Positions 43,864-52,401 of a DNA stretch of 64,000 bases are shown piece after piece (position 1 is the first letter of the stretch; each line of letters begins with the position of its first letter). The DNA is from Leisingera sp. ANG59 (lineage in GTDB: Bacteria; Pseudomonadota; Alphaproteobacteria; Rhodobacterales; Rhodobacteraceae), in the NCBI RefSeq assembly GCF_013317235.1, contig NZ_WLCM01000003.1:124001-188000 (forward strand), read 5' to 3'. The notes under the pieces were generated by a model. The model saw nothing but the letters and a program-made list of their open reading frames with translations, was not told the DNA's origin and ran no database searches. The position numbers and the translations under genes were made by a program.

Positions 43864-46800
43864 TCAGGCTGCTTCCACTTCTTGCAGAATGCTATCCAGG
43901 GTTTTGACGATCATGCCAGTGTCGTCAGAGTCTATGGTCAGCGGCGGCCGTATTTTCAGGATATTGTCCTTGGGGCCTTCGCTGCCGATCAGGATCCGGT
44001 GGTCCCGCATCCGGTTTTTGACATAAGAGCAGATCTCTGTGGCTTCCGAGCCATCCGGGTTGATCAGCTCCATCCCAATGAAAAGCCCCATGCCGCGGAT
44101 GTCTCCGACACAGGCATATTTCTGTTCCAGAGATTTCAGGCCTTCAATCAGTTGTTTTCCCTGGATACGGGCGTTTTCCTGCAGGCCCTCGTCATCCACG
44201 ATATCCAGAACCTCCTTTCCAATCCTGCAAGAGAGTGTCGAGCCGCCGAAGGTGGAAAAGAATTCGATCCCGTTGTCGAAGCTTTCGGCGATTGCTTTGG
44301 TGGTCACAAGCACACCCAATGGGTGGCCGTTGCCGATTGGCTTACCCAGCACCACAATATCCGGCAGGGCGCCCTGATGTTCGAACCCGAAATAGTAGTC
44401 GCCAAGCCGCCCGAGGCCGGTTTGCACTTCATCTGCGATGCAGACACCACCCGCATGGCGGATTTTTTCATAAACTGCAGGCAGATATCCCTTAGGAGGA
44501 ATGATCTGACCACCAACCGAAGGGAAGGTTTCCGCTACGAAACCGGCCACGCCGTGGCCCTTTTCCTGCAGGCGTTTGATCGCTGGGCTTACAAGACCGG
44601 CATACTTCACAGCCCGGTCCGGGTCGTCCCTCCGGAAAGAGCCGCGATAGTCATCGGCAACTTCAACAAGCTCTACCCAATTGGCCTGCCCGATCCCGCC
44701 GGGTTTGTTGAACTTATATGCGGAGATGCTAATCGCTCCGGTGGTATTGCCGTGATACCCGTGATCCGGTGTCACCATGCCTTTGGCACCGGTATGGGCG
44801 CGGGCCAGCCGCAGGGCGAGCTCGTTTGCCTCAGTCCCCGAATTGACGAAGAAACAGACCTCGAAATTCTCTGGCAGCTTTGACAGCACCTTGTCGGCAA
44901 AGGCGGTCTGGGCAGGGTGCAGATAGCGTGTGTTTGAGTTCATCCGCTTCAGCTGGTCCGCAGCGACTGTCTGGATACGCGGGTGGGCGTGGCCCACATG
45001 CGGCACATTGTTGTAGGCATCCAGATAAGGCCGTCCCCATTCGTCAAACAAATGGTGCTTCCAGCCGCGCACCAGCATTACGGGATCAGTGTACGTTAGG
45101 CTCAGGTTGCCGCCGAAATGCGCCTTGCGCCCGGCCAGGACGTCTTCCTTTCTGGTGGGCTGATAACAAACCTTTTCATCCGGCAGGTTCAGCAGCGCAG
45201 CCGGGTTCGGGCAGAGCGCGCGCCACAGGCACATCTCATCCGGATCGCCCACCCCGGGCCAGTCGGCTTCTATCCCTTCAGTGCTCAGAGCCAGCTGGAA
45301 ATGCACATGCGGTGCCCAGCCGCCGTTTTGACTGGGGTCGCCGAGGCGGCAGAATTCTTCACCCTTTTCGATCGTATCACCAGGTTTAAAACGGTCCAGG
45401 AACTCAGGATCCAGATGGCCGTAAAGGGTATAGAAGGGATCGCCTTCGGGTGTTTCATGACGCAGGATGATCACCCCGCCATAGTCCAGATGCCCATTGC
45501 GGTACTCGGCGACAAGCACTTCGCCGCGCAATGGTGCGAACATCGCCGTGCCTGCCGGAGCAAAGGCGTCCACTGCCAGATGCACAGTGCGGCGGTTGCT
45601 GGCTTTCCACGGGCCCTTGCGGAAGGCCGCATCTGTGTAAATCAGCCTGGGTTCATGGTAGTAGCCAAGCCAGGTTCGACCGTTATCCTCAAATTCCTCA
45701 CCGACCTTGGCAGCTTCTTCTTCGGGCATGTGAAACGGGTTTTGCGGCCAGGTGGAATGTTCTACCGACAGCGATCCCATGGGCGCATCCGCCAGGTCTT
45801 CTCCCATTAGGGGTGCGAAATTACCGCGTTCCTGCTTAAGCCATGCCATGACGCGGTTGGCGCCCTCGACCACCGGCAGGCCGCAGGCCGCGCGCAGCCG
45901 GGCATTCAGCAGCCCGCCGTGCAGCGAATTGCCTTCCAGGAACCGCCAGGCCGGCGCCTGGGAGATCGTCACATAGGGGTCATCGGGGTTTTCAACGGCC
46001 ATTAGGGTGGAGTTCACAACACTTACCGCCAACCGCATCTTCAGCAGCGGCCAGACCATGTCCACTTCTGCGGCGGTCAGTGGGCAGGCTTCGTGATAGC
46101 CAGCGACCAGTGACGCAAGAGCTGCTTCGGGCGCCGGGTGGTCGAGAACGATGTAGGCCGCGGCAATTGCCAGATCGCAAACGCGCGGCGCGGCGCACAT
46201 ATCGCCCAGGTCGATCAGGCCGGATACCTGCCGCGGTACGTTCAATTCGCCGGCCACCATGATGTTGTAATCATTTGCGTCGTTGTGGATGGCTAGTTTG
46301 GGCAGTTCCGTCAAAGCGGGCACTAGCTCGGCAAAATCCGCAGAAATTTTTTGCAGAAGCGCGTGGCGCGCAGGGTTTTCAATGCAGAATAGCTGGTCCG
46401 AGATCCAGCCTGCGCGCATCAGGTCCCATTTGAAATCGCGCTCGAGGCCTTCATGGCTGAAGTCCGCCAGTGCATTGGACACACCGCCCAGAACCCGTCC
46501 GATCTCATGGATCAGCGAATCGCTTTTCGGCTCTGACTTGGCATAGCAACGCCCTGGCAACTGGCTCAGCAGCCAGACCAGCCTGTCCTGCCCTTGTTCG
46601 TCCTGGAGGGTCAGTAGTGTCTCTCCGGCAAGAGAAGCAATCACTCGCGGGCAGGGCAGGTCTGGCTGGCGCTCTGCGATGTGCCGAAACGCCTTTACCT
46701 GCATATCGACCAGCCATACCTCGCAGCCGGGGCGCATGGCCTTGAGGACATAGCCTTGGCCATCAGACCTTTTGGCAAGGAAATTGAGGTCGTATTCACC

Positions 46801-46872
46801 ATCCAGGCGGCTCAATTCTGCTTCAATGCCCCAGTGTTCCTGGAGGGCAGCCGCCCAATGCGTAAGCGTCAT
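43864..46872 (-). CDS. Three-domain fusion: APH-like small-molecule kinase, M23 peptidase, class III aminotransferase
   Basis: 1002 residues with three recognisable domains. The APH-like kinase (about 1-330) has HNDANDYNIM with H196, D198 and N203, and DLGD at 221-224. An M23 (LytM-type) domain (about 425-545) keeps H431 and D435 in HLAVD, H486 in YGHLD and H522/H524 in HVHF. A class III aminotransferase (about 585-1002) has D814 in IADEVQTGLGRLG and the PLP lysine K844 in LGKPIGNG. Kinase plus PLP phospho-lyase-type enzymes act on amino alcohols in animals (hydroxylysine kinase and phospho-lyase), so a similar pathway is an inference. No signal peptide is visible. Confidence 0.88.
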   Translation of the reverse strand: MTLTHWAAALQEHWGIEAELSRLDGEYDLNFLAKRSDGQGYVLKAMRPGCEVWLVDMQVKAFRHIAERQPDLPCPRVIASLAGETLLTLQDEQGQDRLVWLLSQLPGRCYAKSEPKSDSLIHEIGRVLGGVSNALADFSHEGLERDFKWDLMRAGWISDQLFCIENPARHALLQKISADFAELVPALTELPKLAIHNDANDYNIMVAGELNVPRQVSGLIDLGDMCAAPRVCDLAIAAAYIVLDHPAPEAALASLVAGYHEACPLTAAEVDMVWPLLKMRLAVSVVNSTLMAVENPDDPYVTISQAPAWRFLEGNSLHGGLLNARLRAACGLPVVEGANRVMAWLKQERGNFAPLMGEDLADAPMGSLSVEHSTWPQNPFHMPEEEAAKVGEEFEDNGRTWLGYYHEPRLIYTDAAFRKGPWKASNRRTVHLAVDAFAPAGTAMFAPLRGEVLVAEYRNGHLDYGGVIILRHETPEGDPFYTLYGHLDPEFLDRFKPGDTIEKGEEFCRLGDPSQNGGWAPHVHFQLALSTEGIEADWPGVGDPDEMCLWRALCPNPAALLNLPDEKVCYQPTRKEDVLAGRKAHFGGNLSLTYTDPVMLVRGWKHHLFDEWGRPYLDAYNNVPHVGHAHPRIQTVAADQLKRMNSNTRYLHPAQTAFADKVLSKLPENFEVCFFVNSGTEANELALRLARAHTGAKGMVTPDHGYHGNTTGAISISAYKFNKPGGIGQANWVELVEVADDYRGSFRRDDPDRAVKYAGLVSPAIKRLQEKGHGVAGFVAETFPSVGGQIIPPKGYLPAVYEKIRHAGGVCIADEVQTGLGRLGDYYFGFEHQGALPDIVVLGKPIGNGHPLGVLVTTKAIAESFDNGIEFFSTFGGSTLSCRIGKEVLDIVDDEGLQENARIQGKQLIEGLKSLEQKYACVGDIRGMGLFIGMELINPDGSEATEICSYVKNRMRDHRILIGSEGPKDNILKIRPPLTIDSDDTGMIVKTLDSILQEVEAA

Positions 46873-46919
46873 CCAATATCTCCCCGTTTTCCGGCCGGTC
46901 CGGAAATTGAATATTGGAT
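46871..46919 (-). promoter_or_regulatory. Nested inverted repeats enclosing the ribosome-binding site of the fusion gene
   Basis: In the mRNA sense the leader holds a 9-bp outer pair, AUCCAAUAU with AUAUUGGAU (bases 46919-46911 and 46879-46871). Inside is a 7-bp hairpin, UUUCCGG-ACCGG-CCGGAAA (46906-46888). The Shine-Dalgarno GGGGAG (46885-46880) lies between the inner hairpin and the 3' outer arm, whose last two bases are A and U of the start codon. Folding would hide the start site. The same bases could also be a DNA operator. Confidence 0.65.
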
Positions 46920-46942
46920 ACTTTCTGGACTGGGGAGGCGTG

Positions 46943-48004
46943 TTAGTCCAGCCAGCCTTTCAGGTTTTCCTCAATCACGCCTGCCAATGCCGCAACGTGA
47001 TCGTCATCGTCATTGAGGCATGGGATATAGAGGAAGTCCTCGCCGCCGGCATGCTCAAAGCTTTCGCGGATTTCTTCATTGATTTCTTCCAGCGTCTCAA
47101 TGCAATCCGCAGAGAAGGCAGGCGCGATCACCGCGATGCATTTCTTGCCTTCTTTGGCGAGCGTGGCGACGTGGTCCACCGTGTAGGGTTTCAGCCATTC
47201 CTCTGGTCCGAACACCGACTGGAAAGTACTGGTGATTTGGGTGTCATCCCAGCCAAGCCGCTCTTTCAGCAGCCGCGTCGTTTTCTGGCACTGGCAATGA
47301 TAGGGATCACCCTGCTTCAGATACCGCTTCGGCATTCCGTGGTAGGAAACCACCAGAATATCCGGGCGCCTTTCTGCCTTGGCATAGGCTTCTTCCACCG
47401 ACCGCGCCAAGGCATCGACATAGGCTGGCTGGTCGAAATAGGGTGCAATTGTGCGGGCGGCGGGCTGCCATGGCTCTTCCATAAGCGCGCGGAAGAACTG
47501 ATCATTCGCAGTACCGGAGGTCGCGCCGGCATATTGCGGGTAAAGCGGCACAAACAGGATTTTCTGGCAGCCGGCCTCCACCATCTGGCGCACCTTGGAC
47601 TTGGTCGAAGGGTTGCCGTAGCGCATGCAGAAATCGACCATCACCTGATCGCCGTACCGAGCTTTCATCACCTCAGCCATCTTGGCGGTCTGGTCCTTGG
47701 TGATGGTCATTAGCGGGCTTTCGCCCTTGTCGTGGTTCCAGATCGATTTGTAGGCCGCACCTGAGGAGAACGGGCGTTTGGTCAGAATGATCAACTGCAG
47801 CAGAGGCTGCCATTTCCACGACGGGTAGTCGATCACCCGTTTGTCGGACAGGAACTCGTTCAGATACCGGCGCATCGGCCAGTAGGAATAATCGTCCGGC
47901 GTGCCAAGGTTGGCCAGCAGGATGCCGACCTTCTCTGCCGGGATCTTGGGATGATCGGCAGGGGCGTGGGCAGGGCATTTGGCGGTCCGGGCGGCGTCCA
48001 GCAT
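46943..48004 (-). CDS. hemH: Ferrochelatase
   Basis: 353 residues. HemH inserts ferrous iron into protoporphyrin IX, the last step of haem synthesis. GILLANLGTPD near residue 30, LFVPLYPQYAGATSGT, VSYHGMPKRYLKQGDPYHCQC and the C-terminal NDDDDHVAALAGVI segments are typical. The conserved histidine of SYHGMP is the proposed metal-site residue. It lies 70 bases upstream of the fusion gene on the same strand, with the fusion leader hairpin between them. hemJ and hemW are at other places in the window. Confidence 0.95.
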   Translation of the reverse strand: MLDAARTAKCPAHAPADHPKIPAEKVGILLANLGTPDDYSYWPMRRYLNEFLSDKRVIDYPSWKWQPLLQLIILTKRPFSSGAAYKSIWNHDKGESPLMTITKDQTAKMAEVMKARYGDQVMVDFCMRYGNPSTKSKVRQMVEAGCQKILFVPLYPQYAGATSGTANDQFFRALMEEPWQPAARTIAPYFDQPAYVDALARSVEEAYAKAERRPDILVVSYHGMPKRYLKQGDPYHCQCQKTTRLLKERLGWDDTQITSTFQSVFGPEEWLKPYTVDHVATLAKEGKKCIAVIAPAFSADCIETLEEINEEIRESFEHAGGEDFLYIPCLNDDDDHVAALAGVIEENLKGWLD

Positions 48005-48106
48005 GGGCAGGTCCTGTGGGGCTGAGAATTCGATGTTTGGCGGGAAACTACTGTCTTTACGCGCAGAAGGCCAATTGGATCACATTGGCGCAGCGATAGC
48101 GGAAAC

Positions 48107-48931
48107 TTATCGGGGTTTGAGCTTGGTTTCCGGCACTTTCAGCGCATCGGCCAGGCGCATCTGGGCAGAGCCGGGGCGCAGGGGTTTCTGCTGGCTGTCC
48201 GATGGCGACCAGCCGGTGAGGCAGACCAGCTCAAATGTCGCTGGCAGCCGGCCGTCTGCAGTGGCGAAATGCTCTCGGTAGATGTGACCGGCCAGCTGGA
48301 ACAGGGTGCGCGGGGCCGGGCGCTTCAGGCGCTGGGCGAGGGCGTTGGTTTCTCCCATTCCACGCAAGTCATGGACCAGGTGTGTCAGATCCCGGTACTC
48401 GGCAGTGAGTGGAACCAGATCGGCGACTGGCAGGGCAAAACCGGCGCGTTGCAGCAATCCGCCCAGATCGCGAATTTCTCCCATCGGGGCTATCCGTGGG
48501 GACAGGCCGCCCAGCACAACGGTTTCCGCCTCGGCCATGGCTGCGCGCAACTCGTGCAGGGTCTGGCCGCCCAGCAGAATGACCAGCAGCAGCCCGTCTT
48601 CCTTCAGGGCGCGGCGGCATTGGATCAGCTGTCCGACCGGATCATTGGCCCAATGAAGGCACATGGCGTGGATCACCACATCGTGCGCGCCTTCAGCCAG
48701 TTCGAGCACTTCCTCGTCCGCAACGATTTTCGCCTCGGGCTGAAACCCTTCCCAGACCTCTGGGAAAGGGCAGATCACCGCAGGGGTTGTAAAGGTTCTG
48801 TTAACCAAGCTTAGGCGATCCTCTGCCTCGTTCCGTGCCATCTGGTGCAGGAACAGGGCATCCGGCCGCCGGCGTGCACGACGGGCTTCCAGGGTGCGGC
48901 GGTCGAAAAGCTGCATGGGTGCTTGTGTCAT
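48107..48931 (-). CDS. NDUFAF5-like SAM-dependent methyltransferase
   Basis: 274 residues. The opening FDRRTLEARRARRRP and the mid-protein CLHWANDPVGQLIQCRRALKEDGL pattern resemble the family of mitochondrial complex I assembly factor NDUFAF5 and related BioC-like methyltransferases. The usual glycine-rich SAM loop is weak here, with FTTPAVICPFPEVWEG in its place, so SAM binding is uncertain; a role in complex I assembly or as a pseudo-methyltransferase are both possible. It is divergent from comF with 13 bases between. Confidence 0.78.
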   Translation of the reverse strand: MTQAPMQLFDRRTLEARRARRRPDALFLHQMARNEAEDRLSLVNRTFTTPAVICPFPEVWEGFQPEAKIVADEEVLELAEGAHDVVIHAMCLHWANDPVGQLIQCRRALKEDGLLLVILLGGQTLHELRAAMAEAETVVLGGLSPRIAPMGEIRDLGGLLQRAGFALPVADLVPLTAEYRDLTHLVHDLRGMGETNALAQRLKRPAPRTLFQLAGHIYREHFATADGRLPATFELVCLTGWSPSDSQQKPLRPGSAQMRLADALKVPETKLKPR

Positions 48932-48944
48932 GGGGGCTATTTAG

Positions 48945-49673
48945 ATGCTGACGGCACGGATTCAAACTGCTGTTTCGCTGATCTACCCGTCTCAGTGCGT
49001 AGGATGCGGCGGGCTGGTAAGCAGTGACTTTGGCTTGTGCGCTGCCTGCTGGGCAGACGTGCATTTCATCAGCGGCACGGTTTGCGAAGGCTGCGGTGTT
49101 CCGCTGCCAGGGCAAACGGACGGGTTTCGCCTGGAGTGCGACAGCTGCCTGCGCCACCCGAGGCCGTGGAGCCAGGGGAGATCTGCACTGCTTTACGAGG
49201 GGCAGGGCCGCAAACTGGTGCTGGCCCTGAAACATGGCGACCGCACGGAAATTGCCGATACGGCTGCCGACTGGCTGCACCGCGCCGCTGAGCCTCTGCT
49301 TCAAGGTGATCTGCTGATTTGCCCGGTGCCGCTTCATTGGACCCGGCTGCTGAAGCGCAAGTACAATCAATCGTCTTTGCTGGCCGCGGCGTTGGCCCGC
49401 AAAAGCGAATTGCACCACTGCCCTGACTTGCTGCGGCGCATCCGGTGGACACCTGCGCTGGAAGGGAAAACCCGCGATCAGCGCTATCGTCTCCTGGGGT
49501 CAGCAATAACGGTGCCGCCAAAACGAAAAGGCAGGATCAAGGGGCGGGCGGTACTGATCGTGGATGATGTGATGACGTCGGGCGCTACGCTCAACGCCTG
49601 CAGCGATGCCTGCCTGCAGGCCGGCGCGGCCGAGGTGCGGGTGGCGGTGCTGGCCCGAGTCACGCAAACGTGA
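48945..49673 (+). CDS. ComF family phosphoribosyltransferase-like protein
   Basis: 242 residues. An N-terminal zinc-binding region has CVGCGG, CAACW, CEGCG and CDSC pairs, and the C-terminal phosphoribosyltransferase domain has VLIVDDVMTSGATLNAC near residue 200. ComF-type proteins are linked to DNA uptake in competent bacteria; in Alphaproteobacteria the role is less clear. No competence genes surround it. The start ATG 48945 is 13 bases from the divergent methyltransferase gene. Confidence 0.9.
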   Translation: MLTARIQTAVSLIYPSQCVGCGGLVSSDFGLCAACWADVHFISGTVCEGCGVPLPGQTDGFRLECDSCLRHPRPWSQGRSALLYEGQGRKLVLALKHGDRTEIADTAADWLHRAAEPLLQGDLLICPVPLHWTRLLKRKYNQSSLLAAALARKSELHHCPDLLRRIRWTPALEGKTRDQRYRLLGSAITVPPKRKGRIKGRAVLIVDDVMTSGATLNACSDACLQAGAAEVRVAVLARVTQT

Positions 49674-49755
49674 GGCAGTCCGCCTGCCTCTGGCAATTGT
49701 TGCAATGAATCCCCAATTCCTCCACAACCTTCGAAACCAGAATATGGGGTCCTGA

Positions 49756-50013
49756 ATGAAAACGGTTGAAATCTACACCTCGCCTCTGTGCGGCTATTGT
49801 CATGCGGCCAAGCGGCTGCTGAACCAGAAGGGTGTGGCCTTTTCGGAAGTCAACGTGCTGGAGGAGCCGGAGCGCAAGGCGGAGATGATCCAGCGCGCCA
49901 ACGGCGGCCGCACGGTGCCGCAGATTTTCATCGGTGAGACCCATGTCGGCGGCTGTGACGACCTGTTCGCGCTGGAACAGGCGGGCAAGCTCGACCCGCT
50001 GCTGGCGGCCTGA
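49756..50013 (+). CDS. grxC: Glutaredoxin 3
   Basis: 85 residues, the usual length of GrxC. The active-site CGYC (residues 14-17), the cis-proline loop TVPQIFI and the GGCDDL glutathione-binding end are present. It reduces disulfides using glutathione. It is 15 bases upstream of a Nit1-type amidase gene that acts on a glutathione derivative in known relatives, so the pair may share a glutathione context. Confidence 0.95.
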   Translation: MKTVEIYTSPLCGYCHAAKRLLNQKGVAFSEVNVLEEPERKAEMIQRANGGRTVPQIFIGETHVGGCDDLFALEQAGKLDPLLAA

Positions 50014-50028
50014 TCCCGGAGAGATAAG

Positions 50029-50859
50029 ATGCGCGCAGCTCTGCTTCAGATGACATCCACCGATATTCCGGCCGAAAACCTGGAAACGGTGAAAGCAATG
50101 ATGGCGGAGGCTGTGCGCGGCGGGGCCGGTTTCGTGCTGACACCCGAGGTCACCAATTGCCTCTCTGGCAGCCGGACGCATCAGAATGGTGTCCTGTGCC
50201 ATGAGGAGGGCGACCCGACCCTGGCTGCCCTCCGCGAAGAGGCGGCCAGGCACGGTGTCTGGCTGCTGCTGGGTTCGCTGGGCATCAAGACCCATGACAA
50301 TGACGGGCGCTTTGCCAACCGGCAGTTCCTGATCAGCCCGCAGGGTGAAATCACCGCGCGTTATGACAAGATCCACATGTTCGATGTGGAGGTCACGCCG
50401 GAGGAAACCTATCGTGAATCCGATGGCTACCGCCCGGGCACCAAAGCCGTCGTGGCGGAAACGCCCTTTGCCAACATTGGCATGACCATCTGCTACGACG
50501 TGCGCTTTCCGCGTCTGCACCGGGCACTGGCCAAGGGCGGGGCGCAGATCCTGACTGTGCCTGCGGCGTTCTCCTATGTGACGGGCGCGGCGCATTGGCA
50601 TTCGCTGTTGCGCGCCCGGGCGATCGAGAGCGGCTGTTTCGTGCTGGCGCCGGCGCAGACCGGCAAGCACCCGGCCTCCCGCGGGCCCAGCCGCAAAACC
50701 TATGGCCATTCCCTGGCTGTCGCCCCCTGGGGCGAGGTGCTGGCGGACGCGGGGCAGGAGCCTGGCGTGACTTACGTTGATCTCGACCTCGAAAAAGTGG
50801 CAGAAGCACGCAGGCGTGTGCCTTCCCTCACCCACGACCGGGAGTTTGACGGACCCTGA
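50029..50859 (+). CDS. Carbon-nitrogen hydrolase, Nit1-type (deaminated glutathione amidase-like)
   Basis: 276 residues of the nitrilase superfamily with the catalytic triad E40 (LTPEVTN), K114 (RYDKIHMFDVEV) and C155 (TICYDVRFP). The KIHMFDVEV and CYDVRFP segments are typical of the Nit1 branch, whose known members repair deaminated glutathione. That specificity is inferred from resemblance. The gene overlaps the MarR gene by one base and follows grxC by 15 bases. Confidence 0.86.
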   Translation: MRAALLQMTSTDIPAENLETVKAMMAEAVRGGAGFVLTPEVTNCLSGSRTHQNGVLCHEEGDPTLAALREEAARHGVWLLLGSLGIKTHDNDGRFANRQFLISPQGEITARYDKIHMFDVEVTPEETYRESDGYRPGTKAVVAETPFANIGMTICYDVRFPRLHRALAKGGAQILTVPAAFSYVTGAAHWHSLLRARAIESGCFVLAPAQTGKHPASRGPSRKTYGHSLAVAPWGEVLADAGQEPGVTYVDLDLEKVAEARRRVPSLTHDREFDGP

Positions 50860-51299
50860 TGGACGAGACCCATTCCCTGGCGGTATCGCTGTTCAGCGAG
50901 ATACTCATGGCTGACCAGCTCGCCCGGTCACGCCTCAGCAAAGTGCTGCCAAAAGGGATGGAGCTGTCGCATTTCTCGGTACTGAACCACCTGGCCCGCG
51001 CCGGGCTGGAACGCTCGCCCGCACAGCTGGCCAAGGCGTTCCACGTGACACGCGGGGCGATGACCAACACGCTGAACAAGCTGGAAGTGGCAGGCTATAT
51101 ACATGTCCGCCCCGATTGGGATGACGCCCGGCGCAAGATGGTGGCCATCAGCCCTGCGGGAAAACAAGCCCGTGACGCTGCACTTGCAGGAATTATTCCC
51201 GTGATTTCTGAAGTTGTGGGGGAACTGGGAAGTGATCGGGTCCGGGCAACATTGCCAATCTTGCGAGAGCTGCGCGGCAAGCTTGAAGAGAGCGGTTGA
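50859..51299 (+). CDS. MarR family transcriptional regulator
   Basis: 146 residues. MarR proteins are dimeric winged-helix repressors that often respond to small ligands or oxidants. The helix-turn-helix region is HVTRGAMTNTLNKLEVAGYI (about residues 62-81), followed by the wing VRPDWDDARRKMVAISPAGK. ATG 50859 overlaps the amidase stop codon. Its control target is unknown; the neighbouring grxC-amidase genes are candidates. Confidence 0.92.
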   Translation: MDETHSLAVSLFSEILMADQLARSRLSKVLPKGMELSHFSVLNHLARAGLERSPAQLAKAFHVTRGAMTNTLNKLEVAGYIHVRPDWDDARRKMVAISPAGKQARDAALAGIIPVISEVVGELGSDRVRATLPILRELRGKLEESG

Positions 51300-51342
51300 A
51301 AATTTGTCGCCCTATAAATCATTGATTCAATAGATAAAAAAA

Positions 51343-51367
51343 GACGCCTGCAAGCAGGCGACTTTTT
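51343..51367. terminator. Bidirectional terminator after the MarR gene
   Basis: CGCCTGC and GCAGGCG form a 7-bp stem with loop AA. The plus strand is followed by ACTTTTT, and the minus strand by TCTTTTTTT, so it can end MarR transcripts on the plus strand and leftward transcripts from ubiG or a small RNA. Confidence 0.85.
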
Positions 51368-51604
51368 CCCATCAGTCCCCATCAATCCGTGAGTGGCGGT
51401 GCCGGTTACCTTTGGGTGGATCCACCAACGTTAAAGCGGCAAGCAATCACTCGGTTACGGAGCTTGCGCCCCAGCAACGAGACGAAAATATTCCATTTCC
51501 GCTATTTGACGATAGCAAGCGTCAGTCAGCGCCTAAAGTGTTCATAAGGATTATCGCCTATCCATTTGGATAGACGCCGCAGGAAAAGGCTGGCGAAGGG
51601 GTTG
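51368..51604 (-). ncRNA. Possible leftward small RNA or long ubiG 3' UTR
   Basis: About 240 bases without a gene between the MarR and ubiG coding ends. Transcribed leftwards, it would end at the 51343-51367 terminator with seven Us. CTATCC-ATTT-GGATAG (51558-51573) forms a hairpin near the ubiG stop. A 13-codon ORF (MEYFRLVAGAQAP) lies on the minus strand at about 51467-51508. No known RNA family is recognised and no clear promoter is seen, so a plain 3' UTR is equally possible. Confidence 0.3.
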
Positions 51605-52351
51605 TCAGCCAGGCTTCACGCTGGCGGTCACATAGTTGACGGAGAGATCCCGTTCCGAGATCGACCAGTTCCAAGTGATCGGGTTGAACACGAAACCTTT
51701 GCGGTCCACTGGTTTCAGTCCGGCTTGCCGCAGCATTTCGAATAGTTCGTCCGGGGTGATGAATTTTGACCATTCATGGGTACCGCGCGGCAGCCAGCGC
51801 ATGATTACTTCTGCCCCGACAATTGCCATGGCAAAGCTCTTGGGGTTGCGGTTGATGGTTGAGCAGATTTCCAGGCCCCCGGGTTTCAGTAGCTGCTGGG
51901 TTGCCGTCAGGTAGCTGAGCGGATCAGCGACATGCTCCACAACTTCCATATTCAGCGCAACGTCGAACTGCTCGCCTGCGTCGGCCAACGCTTCCGCGGT
52001 GGTGTGGCGGTAGTCGATTTCCAGCCCGGATTGTTCGGCATGAATGCGGGCCACCGGCAGGTTGCCTTCAGCAGCATCCGCGCCAACAACTGTCGCTCCT
52101 AACCGAGCCATCGGCTCACTCAGCAGCCCGCCGCCGCAGCCGATGTCCAGCAGCCGCAGCCCATCAAACGGGCGTTGCGACCTGAGGTCACGGCCGAACT
52201 CGCCGGCTATTTGGCTGGTGATATAGTCGAGCCGGCACGGGTTCAGCATATGCAGGGGCTTGAATTTGCCGTTCGGGTCCCACCATTCCTTAGCCATCGC
52301 CTCGAATTTGGCGATTTCCGCAGGGTCGACTGTGGATTGAGGCGCTTGCAT
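51605..52351 (-). CDS. ubiG: Ubiquinone biosynthesis O-methyltransferase UbiG
   Basis: 248 residues from ATG 52351. UbiG performs both O-methylation steps in ubiquinone synthesis. The start [20 protein letters not shown] fits the family's [20 protein letters not shown] opening, and SAM motif [19 protein letters not shown] and the [13 protein letters not shown] segment are present. AGGA precedes the ATG; a longer upstream reading is unlikely. It is divergent from pip with 50 bases between. Confidence 0.95.
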   Translation of the reverse strand: MQAPQSTVDPAEIAKFEAMAKEWWDPNGKFKPLHMLNPCRLDYITSQIAGEFGRDLRSQRPFDGLRLLDIGCGGGLLSEPMARLGATVVGADAAEGNLPVARIHAEQSGLEIDYRHTTAEALADAGEQFDVALNMEVVEHVADPLSYLTATQQLLKPGGLEICSTINRNPKSFAMAIVGAEVIMRWLPRGTHEWSKFITPDELFEMLRQAGLKPVDRKGFVFNPITWNWSISERDLSVNYVTASVKPG

Positions 52352-52401
52352 TCCTGTCTCCGTGTGCTCTTTTGTAGTCTGACGTTTCACTAAGGTCAGT
52401 A

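Noticed and set aside
43813-44883. 356-codon plus-strand frame over the end of the fusion gene
   Set aside because: It lies opposite the aminotransferase domain, whose motifs are clear on the minus strand; no independent domain.
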